A DNA stretch of 64,000 nt. Source: Bacillota bacterium. Its GTDB lineage: Bacteria > Bacillota_A > Clostridia > Lachnospirales > Lachnospiraceae. The translations under genes and the position numbers were made by a program. A model generated the notes under the pieces. It was given only the letters and a program-made list of their open reading frames with translations. It ran no database searches and was not told the DNA's origin. This document shows positions 34,469-44,906 of the stretch, piece after piece. The DNA lies in assembly GCA_023443925.1 (NCBI GenBank), contig JAEZSL010000297.1, positions 14,768 to 78,767 on the forward strand, written 5' to 3'. Numbering within the stretch: the stretch's first letter is position 1; every line of letters begins with the position of its first letter.

Positions 34469-34579
34469 GAAAGAGGCTGATGCAAAAGGTAAATTTACCG
34501 GACTCTGGTTGAGAATAAAGTTTTATAACTCATATTCTCTCCAGAGCAGGATACATTTTATTTTGCAGCAGCCCCTTTA
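34469..34579. repeat. intergenic palindromic element, copy B
   Basis: A ~110-bp imperfect inverted repeat between the EIIBC and aminotransferase genes: GAGGCTGATGCAAAA pairs with TTTTGCAGCAGCCCC, with inner pairs CTCTGG/CCAGAG and GAGAAT/ATTCTC. Its GGGGCTGCTGCAAAATAAAA arm (minus strand) matches copy A at 32541. In the transcript it would be a long hairpin that could trim or stabilise mRNA. Confidence 0.6.
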
Positions 34580-34595
34580 TTATATCACAATATGT

Positions 34596-35960
34596 TTAAG
34601 CTGTTTCATCAAATCCTAAAATACAGGTTACGATAGCCGCTACGATAAATGCGATTGCAAAACCACCCATAACCAACCAGACATTACTGGGGTTATCACC
34701 GATAAACATAGCGAAATTTACAAAAGAAGGGCCACCCATGGCAAAGGCTTTTAATGCAAAGAAAGAAGCAAATCCACCGCCGCAGGCACCACCGATGGCA
34801 GCAGCCAGGAAAGGTTTCTTTAGTTTAAAGTTTACACCATAAATAGCTGGCTCTGTAACCCCGGTCATACAGGAGATGGTAGCCGCACCTGCAATTGTCT
34901 TCGTCTTTGAATTTTTTGTTTTCAGCCATACTCCAAAACAAGCACCTGCTTGTGCCATGTTAGCGGAACCACTGGCAGGAGAGATGTAATTAAATCCCTG
35001 TGTTGTGATACCCTGGACTAACACTGGAACCATACCGTGGTGAATACCAAAAACAACCATAAGGGAATAGATACCACCGTAAATAAGTCCGGCAAAAACA
35101 CCACCATGTTCAAACATTACAGTTACACCACTGGCAAGAAGATTGCCTACGAATGTAGTAACCGGTCCAATGGTTAATAAGGCGATTGGTGTGGCAATTA
35201 ACATAGTCAGAGCAGGAACCACAATTATTTTCAGAACGCTTGGAATTACCTTATTCAATAATTTTTCCACATAGGACGCAAACCAAATAGTGAAAACAAT
35301 TGGCAGCACCGAAGAAGTGTAGTTAGTTACTGTAAAAGGAATGGACAAAAATGAAAAAGAAGTTGTCCCATCCGCAATCAATGCCGCCCAGTTTGGTGCA
35401 AGCATAGCGGCACAGATGGTCAGTGCCACACCCTGATTCATTTTAAATTGTTTTGCTGCAGACATGGCCAGTAAAAATGGCAGGAAAGTAAATACACCAT
35501 TTGCTATCGTATTGATTACAATAAAAGTGTTGCCTGTATTGGATAAGCCAAATAAAACTGCTATCGTAAGGATTGCCTTAACCAAACCGGCTCCGGCCAG
35601 TGCAGGTACAATGGGATTGAATATACCGGCTACTGTTTCAAAAAAAGCAGTGAATATATTGCGTTTACCTGTGGGTTTTTGGCTGCTTTCTTCATCGTTA
35701 AGCTCCTGTTTATCGATGCCGGTATACTCAACAAAGGCTTTATAAACAGTTGCAACTTGAGGACCGATGACAATCTGAGTTTGTTCCCCTTTATTAACTA
35801 CCCCTAAAACCTCGTCGATTGCTTTTAATTTTTCTTCGTTAACCTTTGACTTATCTTTTAAAGTCAAACGGAGTCTGGTCATACAGTGTGTTGCACTGCT
35901 TAGATTCTCTTTTCCGCCAATACACTCCAATATTTCTGCTATCAATTGTGTTTTCTCCAT
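34596..35960 (-). CDS. PTS EIIBC permease, glucose/beta-glucoside superfamily
   Basis: This 454-residue protein has an N-terminal IIB domain, with phosphorylated Cys26 in SSATHCMTRLRLTL and a characteristic ETQIVIGPQVATVY-like end, then a IIC membrane domain of about ten helices from residue 105 (FFETVAGIFNPIVPALAGAGLVKAIL). The conserved GVTEPAIYGVNFKLKKPF loop is present. No IIA domain follows; a separate EIIA gene lies two genes on. The sugar is taken up and phosphorylated, and the divergent GH1 6-phospho-beta-glucosidase indicates a beta-glucoside. Confidence 0.93.
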   Translation of the reverse strand: MEKTQLIAEILECIGGKENLSSATHCMTRLRLTLKDKSKVNEEKLKAIDEVLGVVNKGEQTQIVIGPQVATVYKAFVEYTGIDKQELNDEESSQKPTGKRNIFTAFFETVAGIFNPIVPALAGAGLVKAILTIAVLFGLSNTGNTFIVINTIANGVFTFLPFLLAMSAAKQFKMNQGVALTICAAMLAPNWAALIADGTTSFSFLSIPFTVTNYTSSVLPIVFTIWFASYVEKLLNKVIPSVLKIIVVPALTMLIATPIALLTIGPVTTFVGNLLASGVTVMFEHGGVFAGLIYGGIYSLMVVFGIHHGMVPVLVQGITTQGFNYISPASGSANMAQAGACFGVWLKTKNSKTKTIAGAATISCMTGVTEPAIYGVNFKLKKPFLAAAIGGACGGGFASFFALKAFAMGGPSFVNFAMFIGDNPSNVWLVMGGFAIAFIVAAIVTCILGFDETA

Positions 35961-35976
35961 AAATATCCCCTTCCTT

Positions 35977-36351
35977 CTATTTGTGTGCTGTTATTTCAAC
36001 TTCACACAAAACTCCTTTTGGTATTTCACGTACAGCCACACAGGACCTGGCTGGCTTACTGGTAAAGTATTCACCATATATCGTATTAAATGCAGTGAAA
36101 TCTTTCATATCAGCCAGGTAACAGGTTGTCTTGACAACATTGCTAAAGTTCATGTTGTTAGCTTCCAAAATGGCAGATACATTTTTCATAACTTGTAATG
36201 CCTGTTCTTCAATGGTGGAACCGGAAACTTCACCGGTATCCGGGTTTACGGGTATTTGTCCGGAAGCAAATAAAAAATCTCCAACTTTTATTGCTTGTGA
36301 ATATGGGCCGATTGCTGCCGGAGCTTTTGTGGTGCTGATTACTTCATTCAT
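35977..36351 (-). CDS. RidA-family imine/enamine deaminase
   Basis: This 124-residue protein of the RidA/YjgF family has KAPAAIGPYSQAIKVGDFLFASGQIPVNPDTGEV, NVVKTTCYLADMKDF and PARSCVAVREIPKGVLCEVEITA, with the conserved Arg that binds the carboxylate of imino acids. It hydrolyses reactive 2-aminoacrylate-type intermediates made by PLP enzymes. It is the first gene of the minus-strand PTS operon, 16 bp before EIIBC. Its position next to an aminotransferase and a DauR-like regulator suggests nitrogen-containing substrate metabolism. Confidence 0.93.
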   Translation of the reverse strand: MNEVISTTKAPAAIGPYSQAIKVGDFLFASGQIPVNPDTGEVSGSTIEEQALQVMKNVSAILEANNMNFSNVVKTTCYLADMKDFTAFNTIYGEYFTSKPARSCVAVREIPKGVLCEVEITAHK

Positions 36352-36477
36352 ATTATGTACTACCTCTTAATGTAAGTTTCCTTACATTGCTGCCACAGAT
36401 AAATTTTGTTTGAAAGCACTATATGCGGCATCCTTTCTCTTTCATAGTAATTTCTTAATTAACTTCCAAACATATAA

Positions 36478-38132
<1,655 letters not shown>

Positions 38133-38275
38133 GAGAGTGAAAATACGTTTAGATCTGCAGAGTGAAAATATGGTTTATAGCGGCAGTATAACATATAACA
38201 AAAATAAGCTTTCATCCGTCCCTGAATATAATCAGAAGACTATGGATCAGACGAAATATAATCGAATTAATATAA

Positions 38276-38316
38276 AAAAACCTCCCGGCAGTCCGATAAA
38301 CTGCCGGGAGGTTTTT
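38276..38316. terminator. bidirectional intrinsic terminator
   Basis: AAAAACCTCCCGGCAGT pairs perfectly with ACTGCCGGGAGGTTTTT around CCGATAA, with A and T runs on both ends. It serves the convergent GH1 gene and the regulator gene. Confidence 0.92.
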
Positions 38317-38343
38317 GGTATGGGTTAATTAGGATAAGCATGT

Positions 38344-39012
38344 TTAATCACCCGAATTTTTATTACGAAGATGCATATATACCGTGTTTTTGGAGATATT
38401 CAATAAATCTGCTATTTTAATTACAGAATCTTTAATGTTAAAAATTCCATAATTATCAAGTGTACATACAATTGTTTTGTTCTTATTGGCAGTTGTTATG
38501 CTCTGGTCAGCATATACCTGCTGTTTCACTTTTTCCAGCGTATCTTTTATGATTTCGTCAGAGTTCTCAGCAAAGTTTTCTTTAATGGTATAATGGAAAG
38601 TTTCCGACGCATTCGGTGTTAAACTGCTTAAAAAATCAAACATAGTTGTATTCATATAGAAATTCATACACAGAAGACCAATGATTCGTCCATTCTCGCC
38701 CCTTAGTGCAATTGTTGAGGATTTCAGCGGTTCCCCTTTTTTATTTTTACTGAAATATGTGGTATAATCATTTTGTCCTTTTGATATTTCTTTTAACATG
38801 CTTAATGCCAGATCGGTAATTGGCGCACCTTCCTGTCTGCCGGTGTGATGGCCATTTATAATACAGATAACGGAATTTTCTAAATTCTCCAGGCTATGCA
38901 GTACCAATTCATATCCTTGACCCAAATAATCCGCCAATCCTTCCAGGACAGTTTTATAAGAATTCAATATTAATCTGTCAATATCACTTAAAATTAATTC
39001 TTGCTTATTCAT
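38344..39012 (-). CDS. YheO/DauR-type HTH regulator
   Basis: This is a protein of about 222 residues with an N-terminal YheO PAS-like sensor (YKTVLEGLADYLGQGYELVLHSLENLENSV and GRIIGLLCMNFYMNTTMFDFL) and a C-terminal HTH (VIKIADLLNISKNTVYMHLRNK). The ATG at 39012 is chosen because GGGGG lies 5 bases upstream, while the ATG at 39048 coincides with an operator-like palindrome and lacks a ribosome site. DauR, a family member, controls D-arginine catabolism. Here it is adjacent to the PTS/RidA/aminotransferase cluster and shares its TGAAA-ATATTTCA sites, so it is probably the cluster regulator and self-repressing. Confidence 0.88.
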   Translation of the reverse strand: MNKQELILSDIDRLILNSYKTVLEGLADYLGQGYELVLHSLENLENSVICIINGHHTGRQEGAPITDLALSMLKEISKGQNDYTTYFSKNKKGEPLKSSTIALRGENGRIIGLLCMNFYMNTTMFDFLSSLTPNASETFHYTIKENFAENSDEIIKDTLEKVKQQVYADQSITTANKNKTIVCTLDNYGIFNIKDSVIKIADLLNISKNTVYMHLRNKNSGD

Positions 39013-39033
39013 CATTTCCCCCATTTCATTTAA

Positions 39034-39047
39034 TGAAAAATATTTCA
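39034..39047 (-). promoter_or_regulatory. auto-operator of YheO-type regulator
   Basis: TGAAAAATATTTCA has 6-bp perfect arms and matches the two TAAAATATATTTCA sites at 36478 and 36640. It lies just before the preferred start codon. Confidence 0.62.
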
Positions 39048-39188
39048 TTTATAAATATATTAACTAAAAGAACTGCAACTTGTCAATTTATTTTTTAGAG
39101 TGATCAATTGATCTATTTCTTAGAATCACCAGGTGATTTAAAGTAATGGCACAGTGCTTATTAAGATGGAATAAGGTGTTCGGAATAA

Positions 39189-39359
39189 TACTTACACTGG
39201 CAGAACGATTTATTGGAACTTAAAACCTCTGTAAAACAAAAGGAACCTGCAAAACAAAAGGAACCTGCAAAACAAAAGGAACCTGAAAAACGAGTGATTG
39301 TGCCATATATGTCGAAAAAGTTCGTAAAGTTTCGAGCATTTGGTTGTGCATTAATTTGA
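39189..39359 (+). pseudogene. orphan coding fragment with 18-bp tandem repeats
   Basis: An open frame without start reads WQNDLLELKTSVKQKEPAKQ and ends VKFRAFGCALI before TGA. It contains three tandem copies of the 18-bp unit AAAACAAAAGGAACCTGC (39233-39286), which encode a repeated KQKEPA hexapeptide. It looks like the 3' end of a lost gene with a repetitive linker. The protein is not recognised. Confidence 0.4.
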
Positions 39360-39423
39360 TTTAAGCTTAACCTTTGCTTGGTTAAATACATACATTATTA
39401 GTATAATACAAAGGGAGCAGCAC

Positions 39424-40818
39424 ATGAGGTATGATCTATCAAACAATAACTTGCGTAATTTAATTATAGGTGCCGAACAAAAAGTTCCCTTGTCAGACGG
39501 TAAGGATGCAGTTGCCATCAATTTTGATAATGCCGCCACCACTCCGGTTCTATATTCGGTTCTTAAGGAGATAAACCAATTTGCACCATGGTATTCCTCC
39601 GTCCACAGAGGAGCAGGTTATAAATCAAAGGTATCGTCAGATATTTATGAACAAGGAAGAGATGTCGTCCAAAGCTTTGTTAATTCCGATAAAGAGAGAG
39701 ATATCGTCATATTTACAAAAAACACGACCGAATCCATCAATATGCTTTCCTACATCTTAAGCCAGCAAAAATTTCATCAGAAAGTAATTCTTTCTACATT
39801 TATGGAACATGCGGCCAATGATCTTCCATGGAGAAACAAGTTTAAGGTTGATTATGTAGAAATTGACAGACATGGTAGATTATCCCTGGAGGATTTGGAA
39901 AATAAACTGATAAGGTACAGAGGTAGTGTCAAATTGGTTAGCGTCACTGGGGCTTCAAATGTAACGGGTTATTTAAATCCAATACACAAAATAGCCGCTC
40001 TTGCACATAAATACGATGCCAAGATATTCGTGGATGGTGCTCAGCTGGTACCCCATACCTCGATTGATATGAAGGGTTTTGACACTGTAGAGCATATTGA
40101 TTATCTTGCTTTTTCCTCTCATAAGATGTACGCCCCCTTTGGTTCCGGTGTCCTGATCGGACCCAAAAACGATTTTATGGAGACCAATCCATTTATTCAG
40201 GGAGGCGGTGCCATAAGGCTTGTGACACCAAGGCGTGTCGAATGGGAAGAGCCTGCGGACAAGGAGGAAGCGGGAACGCCAAACCTCATGGGTGTAGTTG
40301 CTTTGACAGCAGCAATAAAAACCCTTCAAACAGTGGGGATGGATAATATTCATAAGGTTGAAAAGGTATTATATGACTATGCCATAAGTGGTATGAAAAG
40401 TATACCCGGTATCAAGTTTTACAGCGATCCATTCAAAGAAGATACAATAAGTGTAATCCCTTTTAATCTTGAAGGAGTTCATCATAGTGTTTTGCCTTTA
40501 ATACTTTCCGGAGAAGCTGGAATTGCAGTTAGAAACGGATTTTTCTGCACACATCCATATTGTGAAAGATTGCTGGGTCTTAGTGAGGAAGATATGAATA
40601 ATAATTTTGAGGAAGAGGATGCGGTATTTCCCGGCTTGGTAAGGGCTAGTTTTGGTTTTTATAATAATTATAACGAAATTGATAAATTCCTAAGCAGCCT
40701 AAGTATAATAGCAGAGAAAAAAGATTACTACATCAACAAATATTCAAAAGACCTCTCTTTGAACCAAATTACAAGTGAAGCGTGTCTGCGTACGAATAAA
40801 TCAAACTTTGGATGCTAG
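39424..40818 (+). CDS. class V aminotransferase (cysteine desulfurase-like)
   Basis: This 464-residue PLP enzyme has INFDNAATTPVLYSVLKEI at the start, YSSVHRGAGYKS, the cofactor region VSVTGASNVTGYLNPI, IFVDGAQLVPH and the Schiff-base Lys234 in LAFSSHKMYAPFGSGVL. These are all features of the SufS/Csd branch. A C-terminal Cys occurs in RNGFFCTHPYC, but the canonical persulfide loop is not certain. No Suf or Isc partners are nearby, so it may be a selenocysteine/cysteine lyase-like enzyme or another class V transaminase. It is monocistronic with a weak GGGAGC ribosome site. Confidence 0.88.
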   Translation: MRYDLSNNNLRNLIIGAEQKVPLSDGKDAVAINFDNAATTPVLYSVLKEINQFAPWYSSVHRGAGYKSKVSSDIYEQGRDVVQSFVNSDKERDIVIFTKNTTESINMLSYILSQQKFHQKVILSTFMEHAANDLPWRNKFKVDYVEIDRHGRLSLEDLENKLIRYRGSVKLVSVTGASNVTGYLNPIHKIAALAHKYDAKIFVDGAQLVPHTSIDMKGFDTVEHIDYLAFSSHKMYAPFGSGVLIGPKNDFMETNPFIQGGGAIRLVTPRRVEWEEPADKEEAGTPNLMGVVALTAAIKTLQTVGMDNIHKVEKVLYDYAISGMKSIPGIKFYSDPFKEDTISVIPFNLEGVHHSVLPLILSGEAGIAVRNGFFCTHPYCERLLGLSEEDMNNNFEEEDAVFPGLVRASFGFYNNYNEIDKFLSSLSIIAEKKDYYINKYSKDLSLNQITSEACLRTNKSNFGC

Positions 40819-40931
40819 AATGGATTCTATCAAAGACAACAACGCGGCCAATAGAAATGCATGTAAACCATGGCCAAGATGTCAAGGGGTCACTATATTA
40901 GACACTAGAAGTCATACTATATTTTGCTATC

Positions 40932-40968
40932 GTAAGCGAGGTGTAAAGTTAAATTTATCCTCGCTTAC
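40932..40968 (+). terminator. hairpin downstream of class V aminotransferase
   Basis: GTAAGCGAGG (40932-40941) pairs with CCTCGCTTAC (40959-40968). The T tract is weak (ACTTTGC), so it is a probable rather than certain terminator. Confidence 0.55.
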
Positions 40969-41057
40969 ACTTTGCAAAACCAGTGTTCTTCACCATAGAA
41001 ATGGTATGTAATGAAGTTGACTGGTTTGCACCAGGCATGAATTAATTTTTGAAAGTG

Positions 41058-41537
41058 TTACTTGTTATTAATCAGGTCATCAATTTCGCTCAAATGCAGC
41101 TGGAGATGCGGCAGATAATCAATAATCATTGTTTTAAGCGAGACAGCTTTATTTAGCGCACTAATCCATTCATTGTCCAATTTATCCATGTTCACGTTGT
41201 TTATAACATGGATAATGTGAAGATTGGAATATTTCCATAATTGAACCAAGTCCTCCCAAATTTCATTCTGATAGTTCTGAATTGCAATCCATCTGTCATT
41301 ATTACCGAGGTTTGCATAATCGGGAAAAATTAAAGGACTGGTTTGATATTGCAAATGTATTATCCTATGAATATTGTTAGAGGCCGAATCGGCCATATGC
41401 CCGACAATCTGCTTGATAGTCCTGTTTTGGCTGTTTCTTTTTTGAGTTATCAAATCTTTCGGAAGCTGCAATAATTTCAGTTCCCATTCCTTAACCAAAC
41501 TTAATAATTCCTGATTAATTTCTTTAAACTCATTCAT
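41058..41537 (-). CDS. DinB-like four-helix protein
   Basis: This 159-residue DinB/YfiT-type helical bundle has metal-site histidines placed as in the family (KQIVGHMADSASNNIHRI near 45 and YLPHLQLHLSEI near the end). Members are metal-dependent thiol transferases (bacillithiol/mycothiol type) or of unknown function. AAGGAGA lies before the ATG. It follows a TetR gene by 24 bp on the minus strand and should be co-transcribed with it and co-regulated with the divergent SDR. Confidence 0.82.
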   Translation of the reverse strand: MNEFKEINQELLSLVKEWELKLLQLPKDLITQKRNSQNRTIKQIVGHMADSASNNIHRIIHLQYQTSPLIFPDYANLGNNDRWIAIQNYQNEIWEDLVQLWKYSNLHIIHVINNVNMDKLDNEWISALNKAVSLKTMIIDYLPHLQLHLSEIDDLINNK

Positions 41538-41561
41538 ATTAAAATCTCCTTTTGCTAAATC

Positions 41562-42080
41562 TCAACACTCATTTATCATTTCAAATTGCTTTAAAAACTC
41601 CATTATCTCTTTAAGTGGTTTTTGTTGTCCCTCCAGTAACCATTTTTGCCAAATCGCATAAACTCCGGCAGCCATGAATGTCGTCCGGTATCCATCACTG
41701 TACGGAGCATAAAATTTCTTGATTTCTTCTATGAAAATCCGTTGAATAATTGGCTCAAATCCACGGTCGGCAGACGAGAGCAAATCATCACCGAACAGGT
41801 TGAAAAAATTCAACTGACTATCAAATTTAGCTGAGTCTTGTGAATTAAGGTGAATTACGTCAAAGACAGCCGCAATCTTTGGTTGGTAATACTCATATAA
41901 AATTTGTTCCAGTCCGTTAAAATTGCGGTAAAAAGCCATACGGCTTACTCCTGCCCGTTTGCAAACCTGAGAAACTGTCAGCGCCTGCAGCTTTTCTTTT
42001 GCCAGCATTTGCAGCATGGCTGTTGTAATAAAATCTTTTGTATCATTTTTGATTTCCTGTGCATGCTTCGTAGCTGCCAT
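41562..42080 (-). CDS. TetR-family regulator
   Basis: This 172-residue protein has an HTH at residues 15-60 (TTAMLQMLAKEKLQALTVSQ, then GVSRMAFYRNFNGLEQILYEYY). Its C-terminal domain resembles the TetR_C_33/34 type found in this group. GGAGGAGGG precedes the ATG. It is divergent from an extended SDR and in line with DinB. A TAGTATATACTA palindrome overlies the SDR -10, so it probably represses both directions until an aldehyde or ketone stress ligand binds. Confidence 0.88.
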   Translation of the reverse strand: MAATKHAQEIKNDTKDFITTAMLQMLAKEKLQALTVSQVCKRAGVSRMAFYRNFNGLEQILYEYYQPKIAAVFDVIHLNSQDSAKFDSQLNFFNLFGDDLLSSADRGFEPIIQRIFIEEIKKFYAPYSDGYRTTFMAAGVYAIWQKWLLEGQQKPLKEIMEFLKQFEMINEC

Positions 42081-42120
42081 TACAATCCCTCCTCCACTGT
42101 CACAGATGAACGTATCTGAG

Positions 42121-42150
42121 TTGATTTCGACCTAATGGTAGTATATACTA
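42121..42150 (+). promoter_or_regulatory. SDR promoter with TetR operator
   Basis: TTGATT (42121-42126), a 17-bp spacer and TATACT (42144-42149). The perfect palindrome TAGTATATACTA (42139-42150) covers the -10. Confidence 0.75.
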
Positions 42151-42197
42151 TTGGCACAGACGTTACAAGTGAAACTTTAGTTAATGGAGGAATTATC

Positions 42198-43223
42198 ATG
42201 GAAAAAGAATTGGTCTTAGTAACAGGCGGAAGTGGTTTTATTGCCGTACACATAATCTTAAAACTTTTAAACAGTGGATACCGTGTTCGGGCAACCCTTC
42301 GCACAATATCACGCCAGGACGAAGTCAAATCAATGCTGGGTCGGGGCGGTGTAACTGATTTTGCGGATCTGGAGTTCATCCAAACAGAGCTGACAAGTGA
42401 TGAAAACTGGATGGAAGCAGCGTCCGGAGCCGATTATGTAATTCATGTAGCATCTCCGACACCGGCCACGCGTCCGGATGATGGCGATGAGATGGTGAAA
42501 ATGGCGGTGGAGGGCACTTTACGTGTGATGAAGGCGGCAAAAGCGGCAGGAGTGAAACGAGTAGTCCTAACTTCTGCTTCCGGGGCAGTAATTTCTGGTC
42601 ATAAATCTCATACTGAGATTTTTACGGAGAAAGACTGGACAGATTTGTCTGGCAATATAGATGCGTATCAACGTTCTAAAACTATGGCAGAACTTGCGGC
42701 TTGGGAGTTTGCGAAAAAAGAGAATATGGAGCTTTCGGCTGTCAACCCGGTGGCGGTTATGGGACCGGTACTCGGTCAGGATTATTCTCACTCCAACCAA
42801 ATTATTAAAGGGATGTTGACCGGCAAAATGCCATTCCTTTTAAACATTGGCTTTGATTGCGTTGATGCGAGAGACGTAGCAGACTTACATTTGCTTGCAA
42901 TGACGCGTTCAGAAGCCGCAGGAGAACGATTCCTTGCTACAACCGGCGAGAATCTGACCTATAAAGAAGAAGCGAAAATTTTGCAGAGAAACTTAGGAAG
43001 CACCGCGAAAAAAATCTCCACGAAAGTTATGCCTGATTTTCTGGTGAAATTTATGGCATTATTTAATAAAGATATGCGTATGCCGGCAACATTCTTAGGC
43101 CAGAACACCGCCTGCAGCAGTGCAAAAGCCAAAAGAATGCTTGGCTGGCAGCCAAGATCAGCAGAAGAAGCAATTATTGCAACTGCAAAGAGCATGGTTG
43201 AGCTTGGGCTGATTGATAAGTAG
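42198..43223 (+). CDS. extended SDR aldehyde/ketone reductase (dihydroflavonol reductase-like)
   Basis: ATG 42198 follows GGAGG; the longer frame upstream runs over the promoter. The 341-residue extended SDR has TGGSGFIAVHIILKLL (NADP-binding GxxGxxA), the catalytic YQRSK, and DARDVADLHLLAM. It resembles yeast Gre2 and plant dihydroflavonol/cinnamoyl-CoA reductases, which reduce carbonyls such as methylglyoxal or aromatic aldehydes. It is controlled by the divergent TetR. It ends 20 bp from the convergent histidine kinase gene. Confidence 0.9.
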   Translation: MEKELVLVTGGSGFIAVHIILKLLNSGYRVRATLRTISRQDEVKSMLGRGGVTDFADLEFIQTELTSDENWMEAASGADYVIHVASPTPATRPDDGDEMVKMAVEGTLRVMKAAKAAGVKRVVLTSASGAVISGHKSHTEIFTEKDWTDLSGNIDAYQRSKTMAELAAWEFAKKENMELSAVNPVAVMGPVLGQDYSHSNQIIKGMLTGKMPFLLNIGFDCVDARDVADLHLLAMTRSEAAGERFLATTGENLTYKEEAKILQRNLGSTAKKISTKVMPDFLVKFMALFNKDMRMPATFLGQNTACSSAKAKRMLGWQPRSAEEAIIATAKSMVELGLIDK

Positions 43224-43243
43224 GACCAGGCGCTAAGAGTACG

Positions 43244-44233
43244 TTACTTTGGAAATCGAATGGAAAATACCGCGCCGCCCTCTGGATGATTTTTAGCGGT
43301 AATTGTCCCTCCCTGCCGTGATATAATCATCTTACAGAGAGCCAAGCCAATTCCGTAGCCAGCCGCATTTTGATTTTTTCCACGATAAAACCGGTCAAAC
43401 AGGTAGGTTAGATCTCCTTTTTCAAAGCCTGGGCCGTTGTCGTGGATGATTATCTCGGTAAACAGCGGGTTGTCCGTGCAGACAAGTTCAATCTTACCGT
43501 TTTCGCCGGCACTTTCCATGCAATTTTTGAGGATATTTAGAATTGCTTCCGATAACCAGCCTGGGTCACCTTGAATCATCATCTCTTTTGGCGCATTTAT
43601 CTGCAAAGCAATACCGTGAAGCTCCAAAGGGATTAATAAGGGGCGAAGAGCAGAACGGATTAAACTCTTTACCTCTGTCTGCTCCTTTTGGAACACCACA
43701 ATACCTGCGTCTAAGCGGGATAATTTTAACAGGGAAGTAATCAGCCAATCCATCCGCACCAATAATTCTTCGGTTTCCCTCACAAATGCTTTCCGCTCAT
43801 TTTCATCCGAGCTATTCGTAAGCAAGGACAGGATAAGATTTGCAGAGGTGAGTGGAGTTTTAAGTTGGTGGGCTATGTCGGCCAGTGAGTTGGAAAGATG
43901 TTCCTTTTCCTTTTTCAGTGCATGGTTTTGCTCTCGAATTCGCAGCATCATTTTTGTTATCTCGCTGTGAAGAATGGAAAGTTCACCTTCATCTGCTTCA
44001 CACATATATAAATGTTCAGCATTATGAAGCACAAGATCGATCTGCTCGGATATCCGTGCAAGACTTTTGTACCGGGCTTTTGTAAAGCAGAAAAATGCAG
44101 TACCAAAGGCAGTGGCGGAAGCGGCGGCAAGGATTCCCGCCGCTACATTGATTGCAAAGCCAAGCAATACCGTGACAGCAGCCATAGAGGTGAACAAACC
44201 GGCAAACCGGCGAAATTCCCTATTCCGAAGCAT
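43244..44233 (-). CDS. sensor histidine kinase of two-component system
   Basis: This 329-residue protein has two adjacent N-terminal membrane helices (residues 11-50) with almost no extracellular loop, like intramembrane-sensing kinases. A coiled linker follows, then the phosphoacceptor His122 in SLADIAHQLKTPLTS, the N box (ILNILKNCMESAGENG), the G1 box (IHDNGPGFEKGD) and the G2 box (GIGLALCKMII). It overlaps the response regulator gene by 14 bases. Kinases of this build often sense cell-envelope antibiotics through an ABC transporter, but no such transporter is adjacent here. Confidence 0.92.
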   Translation of the reverse strand: MLRNREFRRFAGLFTSMAAVTVLLGFAINVAAGILAAASATAFGTAFFCFTKARYKSLARISEQIDLVLHNAEHLYMCEADEGELSILHSEITKMMLRIREQNHALKKEKEHLSNSLADIAHQLKTPLTSANLILSLLTNSSDENERKAFVRETEELLVRMDWLITSLLKLSRLDAGIVVFQKEQTEVKSLIRSALRPLLIPLELHGIALQINAPKEMMIQGDPGWLSEAILNILKNCMESAGENGKIELVCTDNPLFTEIIIHDNGPGFEKGDLTYLFDRFYRGKNQNAAGYGIGLALCKMIISRQGGTITAKNHPEGGAVFSIRFPK

Positions 44234-44906
44234 ATTCGCCTCCCAACCGATACCCTGTTCCGCGTACGGTCAGAATAATCTGCGGGTTTGCAGGATCGTC
44301 CTCTATTTTCTCACGCAAACGCTTGATGTACACGGTCAAGGTATTGTCAGTGACGAATTCGCCAGCCGCATCCCACAATTCGTCAAGGAGCCTGCTTCTT
44401 GTGATTATACTTTTGGGATTGTTTATAAACACCAGTAAAAGGCGGTATTCTAATGCCGAAAGAAAAACCTCGTTACCGTTTTTTTTCACAACACCGCTAG
44501 TCATATCGACGAGAAGGCCCTGAATTTCAAAATCCGGCCCCGGACGCCCGCTTTTTCTAAGGGCGGTTCCAATCCGTGCAATCAATTCCCGGGGGCGGAA
44601 GGGTTTGGTGACATAGTCGTCCGCGCCTATGTTAAGTCCGGTGACAACACTTGCTTCATCTCCGGAAGCCGTAAGAAAAATAACCGGGATATCCCTTACT
44701 TCTTTGATTTCGCTGCAAACCGTAAAGCCATTGCCGTCAGGTAAGGATATATCAACAAGAGCCAAGTCAAATTTATTTCCGGTAAGGGCGGCCAGGGCTT
44801 CGCTTTGTGTAGGGGCATGGGTGACTGTAAAGCCCTCCGAGCGAAGCAAAAGTATAAGGTTTTTAGCAATTGCCCTATCATCTTCAACCAAAAATATCCG
44901 TTTCAT
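44220..44906 (-). CDS. OmpR-family response regulator
   Basis: This 228-residue regulator has a receiver domain 1-115 with acidic pocket EDD, phosphorylated Asp52 in LALVDISLPDGNG, Thr80 and Lys102 in DDYVTKPF, and a C-terminal winged helix (LSALEYRLLLVFINNPKSIITRSRLLDELWD to VRGTGYRL). It is VanR/BceR-like. It is the first gene of a two-gene minus-strand operon with the kinase. Its DNA targets cannot be seen from the local context. Confidence 0.93.
   Translation of the reverse strand: MKRIFLVEDDRAIAKNLILLLRSEGFTVTHAPTQSEALAALTGNKFDLALVDISLPDGNGFTVCSEIKEVRDIPVIFLTASGDEASVVTGLNIGADDYVTKPFRPRELIARIGTALRKSGRPGPDFEIQGLLVDMTSGVVKKNGNEVFLSALEYRLLLVFINNPKSIITRSRLLDELWDAAGEFVTDNTLTVYIKRLREKIEDDPANPQIILTVRGTGYRLGGEYASE

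Noticed and set aside
39233..39286. Possible CRISPR array
   Set aside because: The 18-bp units are directly tandem without spacers and lie in a coding-like frame; no cas genes were seen.
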